Source: Hoplostethus atlanticus (lineage: Eukaryota; Chordata; Actinopteri; Trachichthyiformes; Trachichthyidae). From it: a stretch of DNA of 64,000 nucleotides. Both the position numbers and the translations under genes were made by a program. The stretch spans positions 4,906,207 through 4,970,206 of the forward strand of contig JAXDDX010000023.1 of assembly GCA_034670405.1 (NCBI GenBank). The letters are read 5' to 3'. The notes beneath the pieces were generated by a model that worked only from the letters and a program-made list of their open reading frames with translations, was not told where the DNA came from and did no database searches. Of this stretch, positions 49,513 to 59,779 are shown in pieces; position 1 is the stretch's first letter, and the number at the start of each line of letters is the position of its first letter.

Positions 49513-49970
49513 AAATCTAGTTGTAATTTTTTGTTTTTGTTATGTAAAGTGAACACAAATCTTTAATTTTATTGAACAAGAAAGTGACTACTTGTCATAT
49601 GAACATAAAAACATTGAGTACATATTTTTACAACCATTTTTTTTTTAGTTCATTCAGCTATTAAAATATATGCTGAGTGCACAATGTATCTGTTGTTAAT
49701 TGGCCTTGAACTAATTAGGCTATATCGGCTTTATACATTTTTGTAAAATTAACTCAAAAATCAAAAATTGTTGACTTAACATAAAAAATGTATGTCAAGT
49801 GAACATAAAGTTTTTATGTCATTTTGACAGTCCTGAACATTTGTGTGGACTTTACAATAAAATTTTGTGTCATGGATGGATTGGGGTTTACAGTGTAGGA
49901 TGGAATCTACACTGAGTTTTATAAATGAGGCCCCTGGTTTCTCCAACAAGTCTGGACTGGTGTTTGACGA
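49513..49970. other. AT-rich DNA, possible older repeat
   Basis: No gene. AT-rich, with GGGTTTACAGTGTAGGATGG near 49,885 that resembles the end of a fish DNA transposon, but no partner end was found. Confidence 0.35.
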
Positions 49971-49974
49971 CATA

Positions 49975-50141
49975 CTTCATAGACGTCGGTTGTGAAGTTA
50001 TGAGGAAGTGGCAGCAGCCTCAGATCAAATGTAGACACAGCCAGGACTGAGGAAGGAGAATAAGCAGCGTCTGTCAATGTTTCCTCTGCAGACGAAGGTA
50101 GAAAGTCTCTCTGACTTGATGTGGATGTGACTTCACCAGGT
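49975..50141 (+). other. possible 5' untranslated exon of an NLR gene
   Basis: The stretch ends with GATGTGGATGTGACTTCACCAG followed by the donor GTAAGGATCC (splice point about 50,141/50,142), and it contains AAAGTCTCTCTGACTTGATG. This resembles leader exons I associate with fish NLRC3-like genes, and the NACHT exon lies 7.5 kb downstream on the same strand. No coding frame is visible. It is suggestive only. Confidence 0.3.
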
Positions 50142-50172
50142 AAGGATCCTACCAGGAGACATTACACGTTTC

Positions 50173-51146
50173 TTACCACTGAGCAAATCTGTTTGTCAAA
50201 TCTCAATGCACTGTGGAGATTTGTCCATTGAAGTTTTTAAACAGCGGCTGAAGACTTCCTCTTTAGCCAGGCCTTTGGACCCAGCTGCTGAATTGTGGCC
50301 CTGTCCTTTTTTGCCTTTTTGTCCTTTGTCCTTTGTTTGTCTTATTGTCTTCCTACCTTTTAGCCTAGTTGTTATTTTTCTCACCTTATATAGTTCTTCT
50401 CTTTTCCATTGTTAAGTGCCTTGAGTACCATGAAAGGCGCTCTTAAATGAAAGTTGTTGTTATTATTAGGGTTAAAACCCCGGAGGGGTAGAACCCTATT
50501 GTTTTCCTATCGGTTTATTATTAGGGTTCAAACCCCAGAGGGGTAGAGCTGGAATGAGCTAAAACCATGAAACTTGGCCCAATAACTGGAAATGATGTGC
50601 AAATGCTTCCCAAGAAACATGAGCCCAATCGGCCAGATGGTGGCGCTGTAATTAAGGCCCAAAAGCGCAGTTTTGGAAAGGCCACGCCCCTCACACAGTG
50701 ACTCCGATTGACTTGAAATTTGACACACAAGTCCAGCTCAATGTGCTCTACAAAAAAGCCTCAAGAACCACTGAAGTCCGCCTGACTAGATTCTCCGCCA
50801 TTTTGAATTTTTTGAAAAAACACATTTTTTACATCTCCTAATCCGTAGGTCCGATTGCTACCAGATTTTCTGTGGAGCATTATTGGACCAAGCATATAAA
50901 AAGTTATATAAAACTTGTTGATATCTTATTTAGTTTTCAAGATATTGACCAATGAATTTCAAAAGGGCGTGGCTCAGCACATAAATAGACCAAAGTCAAC
51001 AACGGTTAGGCCAATCATCACAAGAATTGCAGGATATGTCCACATAAGTACCTGAAACATACCCTGAAAGTTTAATTAACATCGACCACTAGGGGGCGCT
51101 ACAAATGCAAAGAATGGGCATGACATAACACAAATCAGACTATAAA
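50173..51146 (+). repeat. repeat block, copy 2
   Basis: A near-identical copy of 36,487-37,462, with coordinate offset 13,686 at the left end and 13,684 at the right, so net indels are only about 2 bp. It ends at ACTATAAA, after which the sequences are unrelated. Confidence 0.9.
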
Positions 51147-51570
51147 GAGGGAACATGAATGCACCGCCTCGCGTGATCTCACGTGATCTCATGGGGAAGT
51201 AGCTGTAAACAAAACTGAGACTGACATGATGAAACTGGTGCAACTTGCTTCACTAATGCTTTGCAGTGAGAAAGCATCACTGTCTCCTCAAATGCCCCTA
51301 TATTGCAACACGTACGGTAAAAGACGTTCCATTCGTTCCCGCCCACTCATTAGGTCAAATAAAGCAGAGACATAAAGCAGGCAAACATAAAACGGGAAAA
51401 TATTTACATTTTAATCCAATCAGAGGACAGAATCAAATGCATCCAGTGTACATTGCAACCAATAAAATAGTTTCAATGCTGTGACTTGTGTTACCTTGTT
51501 TACAGTAAGTCTGTTTGAGCCGTTGAACTAACTAACCTTCACTAGCAATATTGCAAATATGCTTCTGCAA
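51147..51570. other. unassigned non-coding DNA
   Basis: No gene. A CGTGATCTCA word is directly repeated near 51,170-51,190. It may belong to the degraded transposon that follows. Confidence 0.35.
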
Positions 51571-51965
51571 ACATGTCAAAAGAACCAGTGGATAAGAAAA
51601 TATAGTCAAACAAACTGAACTTCAACGTTAATAATGTTACATCCCTGACGTCCACAGCTCCGTTGGAGCCTGGCCCTCCACTAGAACCAGCGCAGTGGCA
51701 GCCAGAAGAACCCCAAAGCAGCAACCCTGTGCCCGCTGAGACTGTCAACCCGCCGGCATTGAACCGAAACAGGCTAGCGCTGGCTCCGACTGCCTGGAGG
51801 GTTGTTGTTGGGACATAGAGACGGGTAAAGCTGCACAGATAATTCTAGACAAAAAGGAGACCGCTAGATCGTTTGGCCAAAGAGAAAGGTACTTTAATGC
51901 AGATTGGTACAAAATAGAGAGTGGTTCATTCTTTGCTGCTGTCAAACAGTTTGTAACTTTCTCCA
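51571..51965 (+). pseudogene. possible degraded hAT-type transposase N-terminus
   Basis: A frame from an ATG at about 51,573 reads MSKEPVDKKI, a stop, then SNKLNFNVNNVTSLTST, a proline-rich stretch, and later, in another frame, ARSFGQRERYFNADWYK. An acidic/proline-rich start followed by an R.F..RW/DWY-like block resembles TTF/ZMYM-type hAT transposases, but the match is weak and the frame is broken by at least two stops. Confidence 0.3.
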
Positions 51966-52057
51966 AATGTGGAGATGACGGCGTCCGCCAGCCTGTGGTG
52001 CAAGCAAGCTCTAGTTACTCCGCAGAAGTTGAGTGCGAGTCTCCGGTCTATCTACTG

Positions 52058-52060
<3 letters not shown>

Positions 52061-52088
<28 letters not shown>
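52061..52088. repeat. (CA)n microsatellite
   Basis: A pure CA tract of about 28 bp. Confidence 0.93.
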
Positions 52089-52096
<8 letters not shown>

Positions 52097-52199
52097 GCCC
52101 CCCCGCACTTCTGAAATGAATAGGGCAACTTTTAGTGGAGGTCTATGGAGAATTCAGCCATATATACGAATGCCATAAATAAAGGGAGAGATTGAAATC

Positions 52200-52840
52200 A
52201 GTTGTTTCCACCCTGTAAATTGATCGGCTGAAAGCGTGTTCTACAGTGACTGTAAATCCCATACAGTAACAGTTAATGCGTCTCCTAGCAACCGTGGAAA
52301 CATTTTGACATATATTCACAAGATACTTTCTTATTTCAATGAATTTGTTAAATAAAAATAATTTAGAAAATAAAATAATATTTTGTCATCAAATAATTAT
52401 TTCTATAAGTTGTAACAGTTTTCTAAAAGCAATACGGCACTTGAGGTCTCCCTGGACACTCATGGTTAAATGGGGTTGCCTAGCAACGCTCTGAACCGTG
52501 ACTGTATCCCCATACAGCCTACATCATTTTAGATTTTTTATTTTCTATTAACGTTAGACTTTATGTCTGATAGGGTAATAGTGTTGAACATTAGGATGGC
52601 GGAACCTTGTTTGAAAATCATTGCGTTTCAGTCGGATCAGTGTTACGGGAACACCGATTAAGCTTCAACTGTGGTTTAGCCTGATAGTTTCGAAGCATAA
52701 GTTGCCACAGCAACTCAGCTTGAACTATGCTGAGCTTGCTTTGTGGAACCGAATAAACCTGAAAATGAGCCAGACTAAGTGAAATAAGCCTGGATAAGTG
52801 GTAAACTCGCTTTGTGGAACACCCCTCCGGTGTTTCCTCC
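52200..52840. repeat. repeat-like DNA of unassigned families
   Basis: GTGACTGTAAATCCCATACAG near 52,243 recurs as GTGACTGTATCCCCATACAG near 52,498, with CCTAGCAAC words in both. Positions 52,680-52,830 contain GCTTTGTGGAAC twice and AAGCCTGGATAAGTGG, reminiscent of dispersed fish repeats. No coding was seen. Confidence 0.4.
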
Positions 52841-53102
52841 ACTCAGTGTGTATGTGACATGTTACTACGAATCAGGGAGGCTTCACTTTGTCTTCATTGA
52901 CTTCCACAGTAAAGTCAGAGAGGAGAAAGAGCACTAAAAGCTCTCCCTTGTGTTTTCACATGTAGTGATGAAGGAGGATCATTTATGTTTCCTTTGAACC
53001 CCCAGGAGGAATCAAACATCATCCATAAGTGACTGGTAATCCACCCTAAGATCCCATGAAGAAGTAGTGAAGGGTCCTGGTACCAGACGTCCTACCAAGA
53101 CA
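52841..53102 (+). other. possible second leader exon of the NLR gene
   Basis: Repeat-free sequence ending in CTACCAAGACAG followed by donor-like GTATAGAAG at 53,103, with an internal acceptor-like CCTTTGAACCCCCAG near 53,005. There is no long open frame. It lies on the NACHT exon strand, but the link is unproven. Confidence 0.25.
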
Positions 53103-53289
53103 GGTATAGAAGCGATAGAAAAAAATACGAGGACCTATTGTCATGCACAGTCGGAGGATTATGCAGGTTGACGGGGGGATGGGGAGGAACAGCTGGTGGG
53201 GGGGTGTGTAGGGGGGGGGGGGGGGGATGTTTCGTTTGTGCTAATGTATTATCCCCCCTGCCACCCCCCCCCACTATTTTTCACTGTGT

Positions 53290-53855
53290 CACGTGTGTGA
53301 GTGGGAGGCGTGGGCCTTTCCAAAATTGTCGCTTTTTGGGTTCCTTATTAACAGCGCCACCAAACTGGCCATGATTGGGCATCATGTTTTCCTTGGGAAG
53401 CATTTGAGTACAACATTTCCAGTTATTGGGCCAAGTATCATGGTTTTTAGTCAGCTCATTCCGGCGTGGCGTGCTACCCCTGCCGGGGTTTGAACTTTTA
53501 ATGAGTGATTAAAGGGGGCGGGGGGCGGAGGGGTAGGAAAACAATAGGGTTCTACCCCTCCGGGGTTTTAACCCTAAATAATAACACCTGTCATTTAAGA
53601 GGCGCCTTTTCAGACTCAAGGCAACTTAACAATGGAAACAGAGAAGAACTATATAAGGTGAGAAAAATAAAACTTATAAAGTTGGGGGTGGGTAGGGGGG
53701 GGGGGGGGGGGGGGGGAGAGGGGGGGGGGGGGGGGGGGACAATAAGACAAACAAAGGGACAAAGGAAAAAAGGCAAAAAAGGACAGGCCCACAATTTCAG
53801 CAGCTGTCCACAAAGGCCTGGCTAAAGAGGAAGTCTTCACACCGCTTGTTTAAAC
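53290..53855 (-). repeat. degraded inverted copy of the repeat block
   Basis: 53,305-53,500 matches the reverse complement of about 36,838-37,010, and 53,540-53,855 matches the reverse complement of about 36,545-36,800 (TAAAGAGGAAGTCTTCA, GGTTCTACCCCTCCGGGGTT). The copy is interrupted by G runs. Confidence 0.8.
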
Positions 53856-54189
53856 TCGGAGAGCGGGGGAGGGGGAGGGGGGGTATGGGGGGAGGGGGGG
53901 CGGGGGGGGGTAGGGGGGGGGGGGGGGGGGAGGGGGGGGGGGGGGGGGGACGGGGGGAGTAGGTGGGGGAGAGATAGGGAGGGGGGGGGGGGGGGATAGA
54001 TAGATGCGATACTATGTGGGTAAAGGGAGAAAGTCGGGGGTGAAATGCGAGCAATTCATAAATGTACAAACATGTATGGAGGTTAATTGACTATTGAATA
54101 TTAAATGTGAATATTAAATAAATAAATAAAAAATAATAAAATCTTGCTGATACACGATTGTTTTTTTTTATGTTTTAATTTTGTTTTTT

Positions 54190-55020
54190 TGGTATTAGTT
54201 AGTTTTTCAAGATATTGACCAATGAAGTCCAAAGGGTGGGCTCCATACATAAATAAGACCAAAGTCAACGAACCTTGTGTGCCAGAATATCGTGGGGGCG
54301 GATAACGGGGGGGGTTTTTTGGGCAGGATATGTCCACAAAAAGTACCTGGAACATACCGTGAAAGTTATTAAACTCACGACCACTAGGGGGCCTTACAAA
54401 TGCAAAAAAATAGGCATGCATAACACAAATCAGAATATAAATCAAAATTGTTTTCCAATCTACAAAACTGGCAGGATATGTTTCGGGGGAGGGGGGGGGG
54501 GGGGGGGAGGGGTGGGAGGGGGGAGGGCAGGGGGTGGATTGCCGAGCGTGTGAAAAATATTTTGAAATGCTCAAGAGGGGTGGGGGGGGGGGGGGGGTGG
54601 TGGGGGCGGGGGGGGGCGGGGGGCGGGGACCGAGTTCCAAAGACAGGTGCATTGGGCCCTGGGTCGCAAATTTGGCCTTAAGATCAATGACCTGGGGGGG
54701 GGGTTTCCAATACATCGACCAAACTATGGGGTCAATTTTTAAATAAGCTTGTTAAACATGTCACAAAATGTTTTTTGAAATTGACCAATTAGGGGTGACG
54801 GCTTGTGTCGATCAAGGGCGTCGGGGGGGGTGCCTGTGGGGGGGGGCGGGGGGGAATTGTGCATAAATCAATGATTTTGGCTCTCTCTCTCTCTCTGCGT
54901 ATAGTTGTTATGTTATTGGAGTGTGGGGTGACCTCTCTTTGGTAAGTATTTATGTTTAAACTAATTTTGTAAAATGATCTTAACAATAGGGGGCCTATCG
55001 ATTGTATTTTCCATATGGGC
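54190..55020 (+). repeat. degraded direct copy of the unclassified repeat
   Basis: Matches about 37,250-37,790 in order: CAAGATATTGACCAATGAA, AGGATATGTCCACA, CGACCACTAGGGGGC, GACCAATTAGGGGTGACGGC and TTTTCCATATGGG. Many extra or substituted bases, mostly G, occur throughout, plus an insertion of about 130 bp near 54,880-55,005. Confidence 0.8.
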
Positions 55021-57600
55021 TAACAGTATAGTATTTTTTTCTGGGGCTTTTTTTTTTTTTTTTTATATGTTAAACGGGCTTTGTTTTTGAGAATGGAAGC
55101 CTCTTCCTAGTGGCCTTGCTTACTTAAACATAAAGTTACTGCATTATATTACTTTGGAATTTTCTTCTTCTTCTGTCACCCACGCATGCTAGTTGCGAGG
55201 TAACAATAAGGTTACTGAAAACCGTCGCAAATTGCCTGCTTGCGGACTAATATACTGTAATTGTAATTCTGTCATTTGTATATGTATTTATTTCCTGCCA
55301 CTTTGAAACAAAGTAACATTGTAAAGCTTTTAAAACAGAAACTAACCAACTAAATCGCTTTATTTTGAACTGTTTTGCACCAAAAGACAAAGTACACAGG
55401 TCAAAATGAAGAACTAATTACTTATAGCCCACTGGAAAGCAGCAGAAACGAAATAGTTCTGGATGTTAAGTATCAGGTGTTCTGGTTTGGTCCAGAGTCG
55501 ATTGGCAGCAGGACAGCGGAAAGAGTTACAGTCCGGGAAAAAAGAAAAACACATTTACAGTTCAAAGGGGAGGGGATTAGGGAAAGGGATGTGTTGAAGA
55601 CAAAGAAGGAATCACCCGGGGGGTGGGGGGGGGGGGGGGGGTGGGGGGTCGCTGTAGGACCTCGCTAAGATATCAGACTTATCCACGTATTGGTTGTAGT
55701 GAAGGGTGATGAGCGTATATGATTAGAACATTTGAGACAAACTTACCATTACTTTCCGGGGGGGGGGGGGGGGGGGGGAAGTGTGACTTGTGTGGTCTGG
55801 ATGGTTAAGTTCATACTTAGAAGTAGGCCCACGTTTCTAAAAGCACTGGAGAGATGAATCTTTAACCATACTGGAAAATTAATTTGTGAGGTGGGGGGGG
55901 GGGATTGGGTTTGGGAAGAAAGATGAGAAAATGTGCTGTAGGTGGGGGGGGGGGGGCGGGGAGTGGGGCGGGGGGGGATTTTAACCTCTCTTGAGGAACT
56001 ACTTGGGAGGATTTTTAAAGGCCGCCTAGCTCACTCATGTTCAGATTCTATGTATCCTGCGATCAGCAGACCTCCTGGAATATACCCAGCCGTTAGGGGG
56101 CGGGGCCCTAACATGGTCGGTTCTGGAGTAAGTCAAGACAGGTGCGCGGAGGGGGGGGGAAGCAGGGTTTGTGGGGGGTGGGGGATCAGGGGGGGGGGGG
56201 GGGGGGGGGGGGGTGGGGGGGGAGTGGTGAAGATCTATGGTCTTCTTTTCGCCTTTACCTCTAGCTCAGTGCGGTGACCAAGAAGGTTTGATGGAGATCA
56301 ACAGGAAATGATCTAGTGCAACAGTTTGTCAAACACCAGCTTTGGGACCCAAAGAGTGAGTCGTAGATTATAGAGAAATAGGACAGTGTGAAACAATGGG
56401 AACTGTGATTATTGTCAGTTTTATGTCATGCCAGATGTCAGAAAAAAAACAGATAAACAACCAAGTTTTTCAAAGGTCTATTTTTTTAACAATTAAAAAT
56501 ACTAAACTTTATTGACGGTGGGGGGGGGGGGGGGGGGGGGGGGGGTGGGGGGGGGGGGCTTTGGGGGGCCGTGGCAAAGGTGAGATTTCCCCAGTTTCCC
56601 TCCTAATTGGTGTGCAGGGTCAGTATCTTGCTCAGACAGTAGGTCTGACCACATGGGAGATTGGAAACCCACTGAAAACCCAAATGTTGGCTAATAGAGA
56701 TAATTTTCTGTCAAATTAAAACTGAATTGTTGAAATTTATGTGGAAGGATTAAATGAAAATAACAGAAGTATTCAGTTTTCAACCCCTTTGCTTCATTCA
56801 GGGGAAGTTGCCATATTAGTAAAAATGTGTTCAACATTTGGGATTACCGTTACTCAGATGTCATATTTACATTACATTTAGTAATTCTGAACATTGGTTT
56901 CTTTTCAAGTGTTTTTTTAACTTGTCTTTCTGAGAGTCCCTTCACTAGATTTTAATGGGACTTAGAGGATCTTAGGGTGGAGGGTGGACTCTCCATCACA
57001 ATACTGAAACACATATGGCTCACATATGGTTCATATATGAACGACATTACAGTCCAGGTCTTGAAAATAAAAATTCCATTTCCAATCATTATGGTTGAAA
57101 ATACAGAAGGTGAAGTTTCAGTGTGTTTTTCTATTTTTTACTACAGAAATTAACAGGAAAAACTGAGTAACTACCTTCAGTATTTTCACAAACAGCGATG
57201 GGAGGGTGATGATTTATATTTTCTATGAAAAACACTGATCATAGTTGTGCACAATATAACAATAATAATAGTGCCTTCTTCATGACAAGTATGATGCATC
57301 CTCGTACATGTTGCATCACCACTGTATTCATAATAGGCTGTTATACAATCATTACCAATACATGGGTATTGCCTGAAAGGTTTTCTCCAAAGTAGCTTAC
57401 ACAAACTAACATAAAAAACAGCAGAAAATGAGAAAAGGTCCAACTAGCTGCTTGGTTACGGCAAAATTGTCAATAGATTTCATGGTGTTGGGAAATCATA
57501 TACATATATAATTTAGTAGTAGTGTACAGTAGTAGTAGTAAAAGTACAAAGTACATTTACCAGGAAATGTATTCCTCATACTTACTGTAACATCCTCTCA
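55021..57600. other. intronic or upstream DNA, no exon recognised
   Basis: The left part is corrupted by G runs. From about 56,600 onward the sequence is normal AT-rich intron-like DNA. No exon encoding the NLR N-terminal region was found; it may lie in the corrupted stretch. Confidence 0.5.
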
Positions 57601-57629
57601 ATAATGCATCTGTTTTTTATTAATTCAGA

Positions 57630-59429
57630 GACTCTTGCCGGGTGCCAGCGTAAAGTCAAATCTAATCTGAAGGAGAAGTTTCAGTGTTTGTTTGAGGGCA
57701 TCGCTAAAACAGGAAACCCAACACCTCTGAATCAGATCTACACAGAGCTCTACATCACAGAGGGAGGGAGTGGAGAGGTCAATGATGAACATGAGGTCAG
57801 ACAGATTGAAACAGCATCCAGGAAACCAGCCACATCAGAAACAACAATCACATGTGAAGACGTCTTTAAACCCTTACCTGGAAGAGAAGAACCAATCAGG
57901 ACAGTGATGACAAAGGGAGTAGCTGGCATTGGTAAAACAGTCTTAACACAGAAGTTCACTCTGGACTGGGCTGAAGACAAAGCCAACCACGATATACACT
58001 TCACGTTTCCATTCACTTTCCGAGAGCTGAATTTGCTGAAAGCCAAAAACTTCAGCTTGGTGGAACTTCTTCATCACTTCTTCAGTGAGACCAAGGAAGC
58101 AGGAATCTACAGCTTTGACAAGTTCCAGGTTGTGTTGATCTTTGATGGTCTGGATGAGTGTCGACTTCCTCTAGACTTCCAGACCAACGAGATCTGGACT
58201 GATGTTACAGAGTCAACCTCAGTGGATGTGCTGCTGACAAACCTCATCAAGGGGAAGCTGCTTCCCTCTGCTCGCCTCTGGATAACCACACGACCTGCAG
58301 CAGCCAATCAGATCCCTCGTGAGTATGTTGACGTGGTGACAGAGGTGAGAGGGTTCACTGACCCACAGAAGGAGGAGTACTTCAGGAAGAGATTCAGAGA
58401 TGAGGAGCTGGCCAGCAGAATCATCTTCCACATCAAGACATCACGAAGCCTCCACATCATGTGCCACATCCCAGTCTTCTGCTGGATCACTGCTACAGTT
58501 CTGAAGGATGTGTTGAGAACCAATGAGAGAGGAGAGATGCCCAAGACCCTGACTGAGATTTACATCCACTTCCTGGTGGTTCAGTCCAAACATGGGAATG
58601 TCAAGTATCATGGGAAAGCTGGAACAGATCCACACTGGAATACAGAGACCAGCAAGATGATTCTTTCTCTGGGAAAACTGGCTTTTGAGCAGCTGGAGAA
58701 AGGCAACCTGATCTTCTATGAAGCAGACCTGACAGAGTGTGGCATCGATATCAGAGCAGCCTCAGTGTACTCAGGAGTGTTCACACAGATCTTTAAAGCG
58801 GAGCGTGGGCTGTACCAGGACCAGGTGTTCTGCTTTGTCCATCTGAGCATTCAGGAATTTCTTGCTGCTGTTCATGTCTTTATGTCATTCATCACCACTG
58901 GTGACAATCTCCTGTCGGAACCACAATCAACATCCTGGATGTCTACACTTGTAACAAACAAATCTAAAGTAAAACACTTCTACCAGAGTGCTGTTGACAA
59001 GGCCTTGCAGAGTCCAAATGGACGCTTGGACTTGTTCCTCCGCTTCCTCCTGGGTCTTTCATTGGAGAACCATCAGACTCTCCTACGAGGCCTGCTGAAA
59101 CAGACAGGAAGTAGCTCACAGACCAATCAGGAAACAGTCCAGTACATCAAGGAGAAGATCAGGAAGAATCCCTCTCCAGAGACAAGCATCAATCTGTTCC
59201 ACTGTCTGAATGAGCTGAATGACCATTCTCTAGTGGAGGAGATCCAACAGTACCTGACATCAGGAAGTCTCTCCACAGACAAACTCACTCCTGCTCAGTG
59301 GTCAGCTCTGGTCTTCATCATACTGTCATCACAAGAAGAGCTGGAGGTGTTTGACCTGAAGAAATACTCTGCTTCAGAGGAGGGTCTTCTGAGGATGCTG
59401 CCAGTGGTTGAAGCCTCAAATAAATCAGT
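57630..59429 (+). CDS. NLRC3-like (NLR-C) gene: FISNA-NACHT exon
   Basis: A single 1,800-bp exon, acceptor TTATTAATTCAG before 57,630 and donor GTAGGT after 59,429. It encodes the fish-specific FISNA domain (KSNLKEKFQCLFEGIAKTGN, IYTELYITEGGSGEVNDEHE) and then a NACHT NTPase. Walker A is GVAGIGKT (57,916-57,939) and Walker B is VVLIFDGLDECR (58,129-58,164). The NACHT-associated helical region follows (RGFTDPQKEEYFRKRF, MCHIPVFCWITATVL, FVHLSIQEFLAAVH). NLR proteins are cytosolic pattern-recognition or regulatory receptors that bind and hydrolyse ATP and oligomerise. This fish-expanded subfamily is usually annotated NLRC3-like or NLRP12-like. There are no stops inside. The exon starts mid-codon, so an N-terminal exon must lie upstream; it was not found. 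The next exon is the LRR exon at 59,535. Confidence 0.93.
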
Positions 59430-59534
59430 GTAGGTGAAATGATAACTGAATGCATTGAATATATTAAATGTGACATTTTTCACAGAGGAAAAATATTTAT
59501 AAAGTTCTTGTCTTTATCACAAATTCTTCTTCAG

Positions 59535-59708
59535 GCTGAGTGGCTGTTGGTTGTCAGAGAGAAGCTGTGAAGCTCTGGCCTCAGTTCTCACTTCCAAGTC
59601 CTCCAGTCTGAGAGAGCTGGATCTGAGTACCAACCATCTGCAGGATTCAGGAGTGAAGCTGCTCTCTGCTGGACTGGGGAGTCCACACTGTAGATTGGAC
59701 ACTCTCAG
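59535..59708 (+). CDS. NLRC3-like gene: LRR exon 1 (174 bp)
   Basis: Acceptor TTCTTCAG and donor GTTAGA. It is 58 codons long, phase 2 at both ends, and joins in frame to the NACHT exon (the junction codon reads Val, then LSGC). It encodes [20 protein letters not shown], then [20 protein letters not shown], i.e. two ribonuclease-inhibitor-type leucine-rich repeats. The 174-bp symmetric exon is the standard LRR module of fish NLR-C genes. The intron to the next LRR exon is about 3.6 kb because of transposon insertions. Confidence 0.93.
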
Positions 59709-59779
59709 GTTAGATCACTTTATGATATTGTGTAACAGTGTAACTATGAAATGCTCTACCTCCTGAGCCACAGCCGCCC

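Larger units (their letters stand above)
53205..56565. other. low-quality region dominated by G homopolymers
   Basis: At least a dozen runs of G are present, many longer than 20 bp, at about 53,209-53,227, 53,696-53,738, 53,878-53,996, 54,484-54,530, 54,580-54,630, 54,820-54,853, 55,617-55,648, 55,758-55,779, 55,893-55,903, 55,943-55,977, 56,188-56,222 and 56,519-56,558. All are G on the plus strand; no comparable C runs exist. Where repeat copies can be compared, G runs replace ordinary bases. ORFs here (poly-Gly or poly-Pro) should not be annotated. Confidence 0.8.

Noticed and set aside
53505..54069. Poly-Gly/poly-Pro ORFs
   Set aside because: Same reason: G-run artefacts within an inverted repeat copy.
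54101..54715. 204-codon proline-rich ORF on the minus strand
   Set aside because: It is built from the complement of G runs inside a corrupted copy of a known repeat in this window.
57750..58635. Minus-strand ORFs over the NACHT exon
   Set aside because: Shadows of the FISNA-NACHT coding frame; no similarity of their own.
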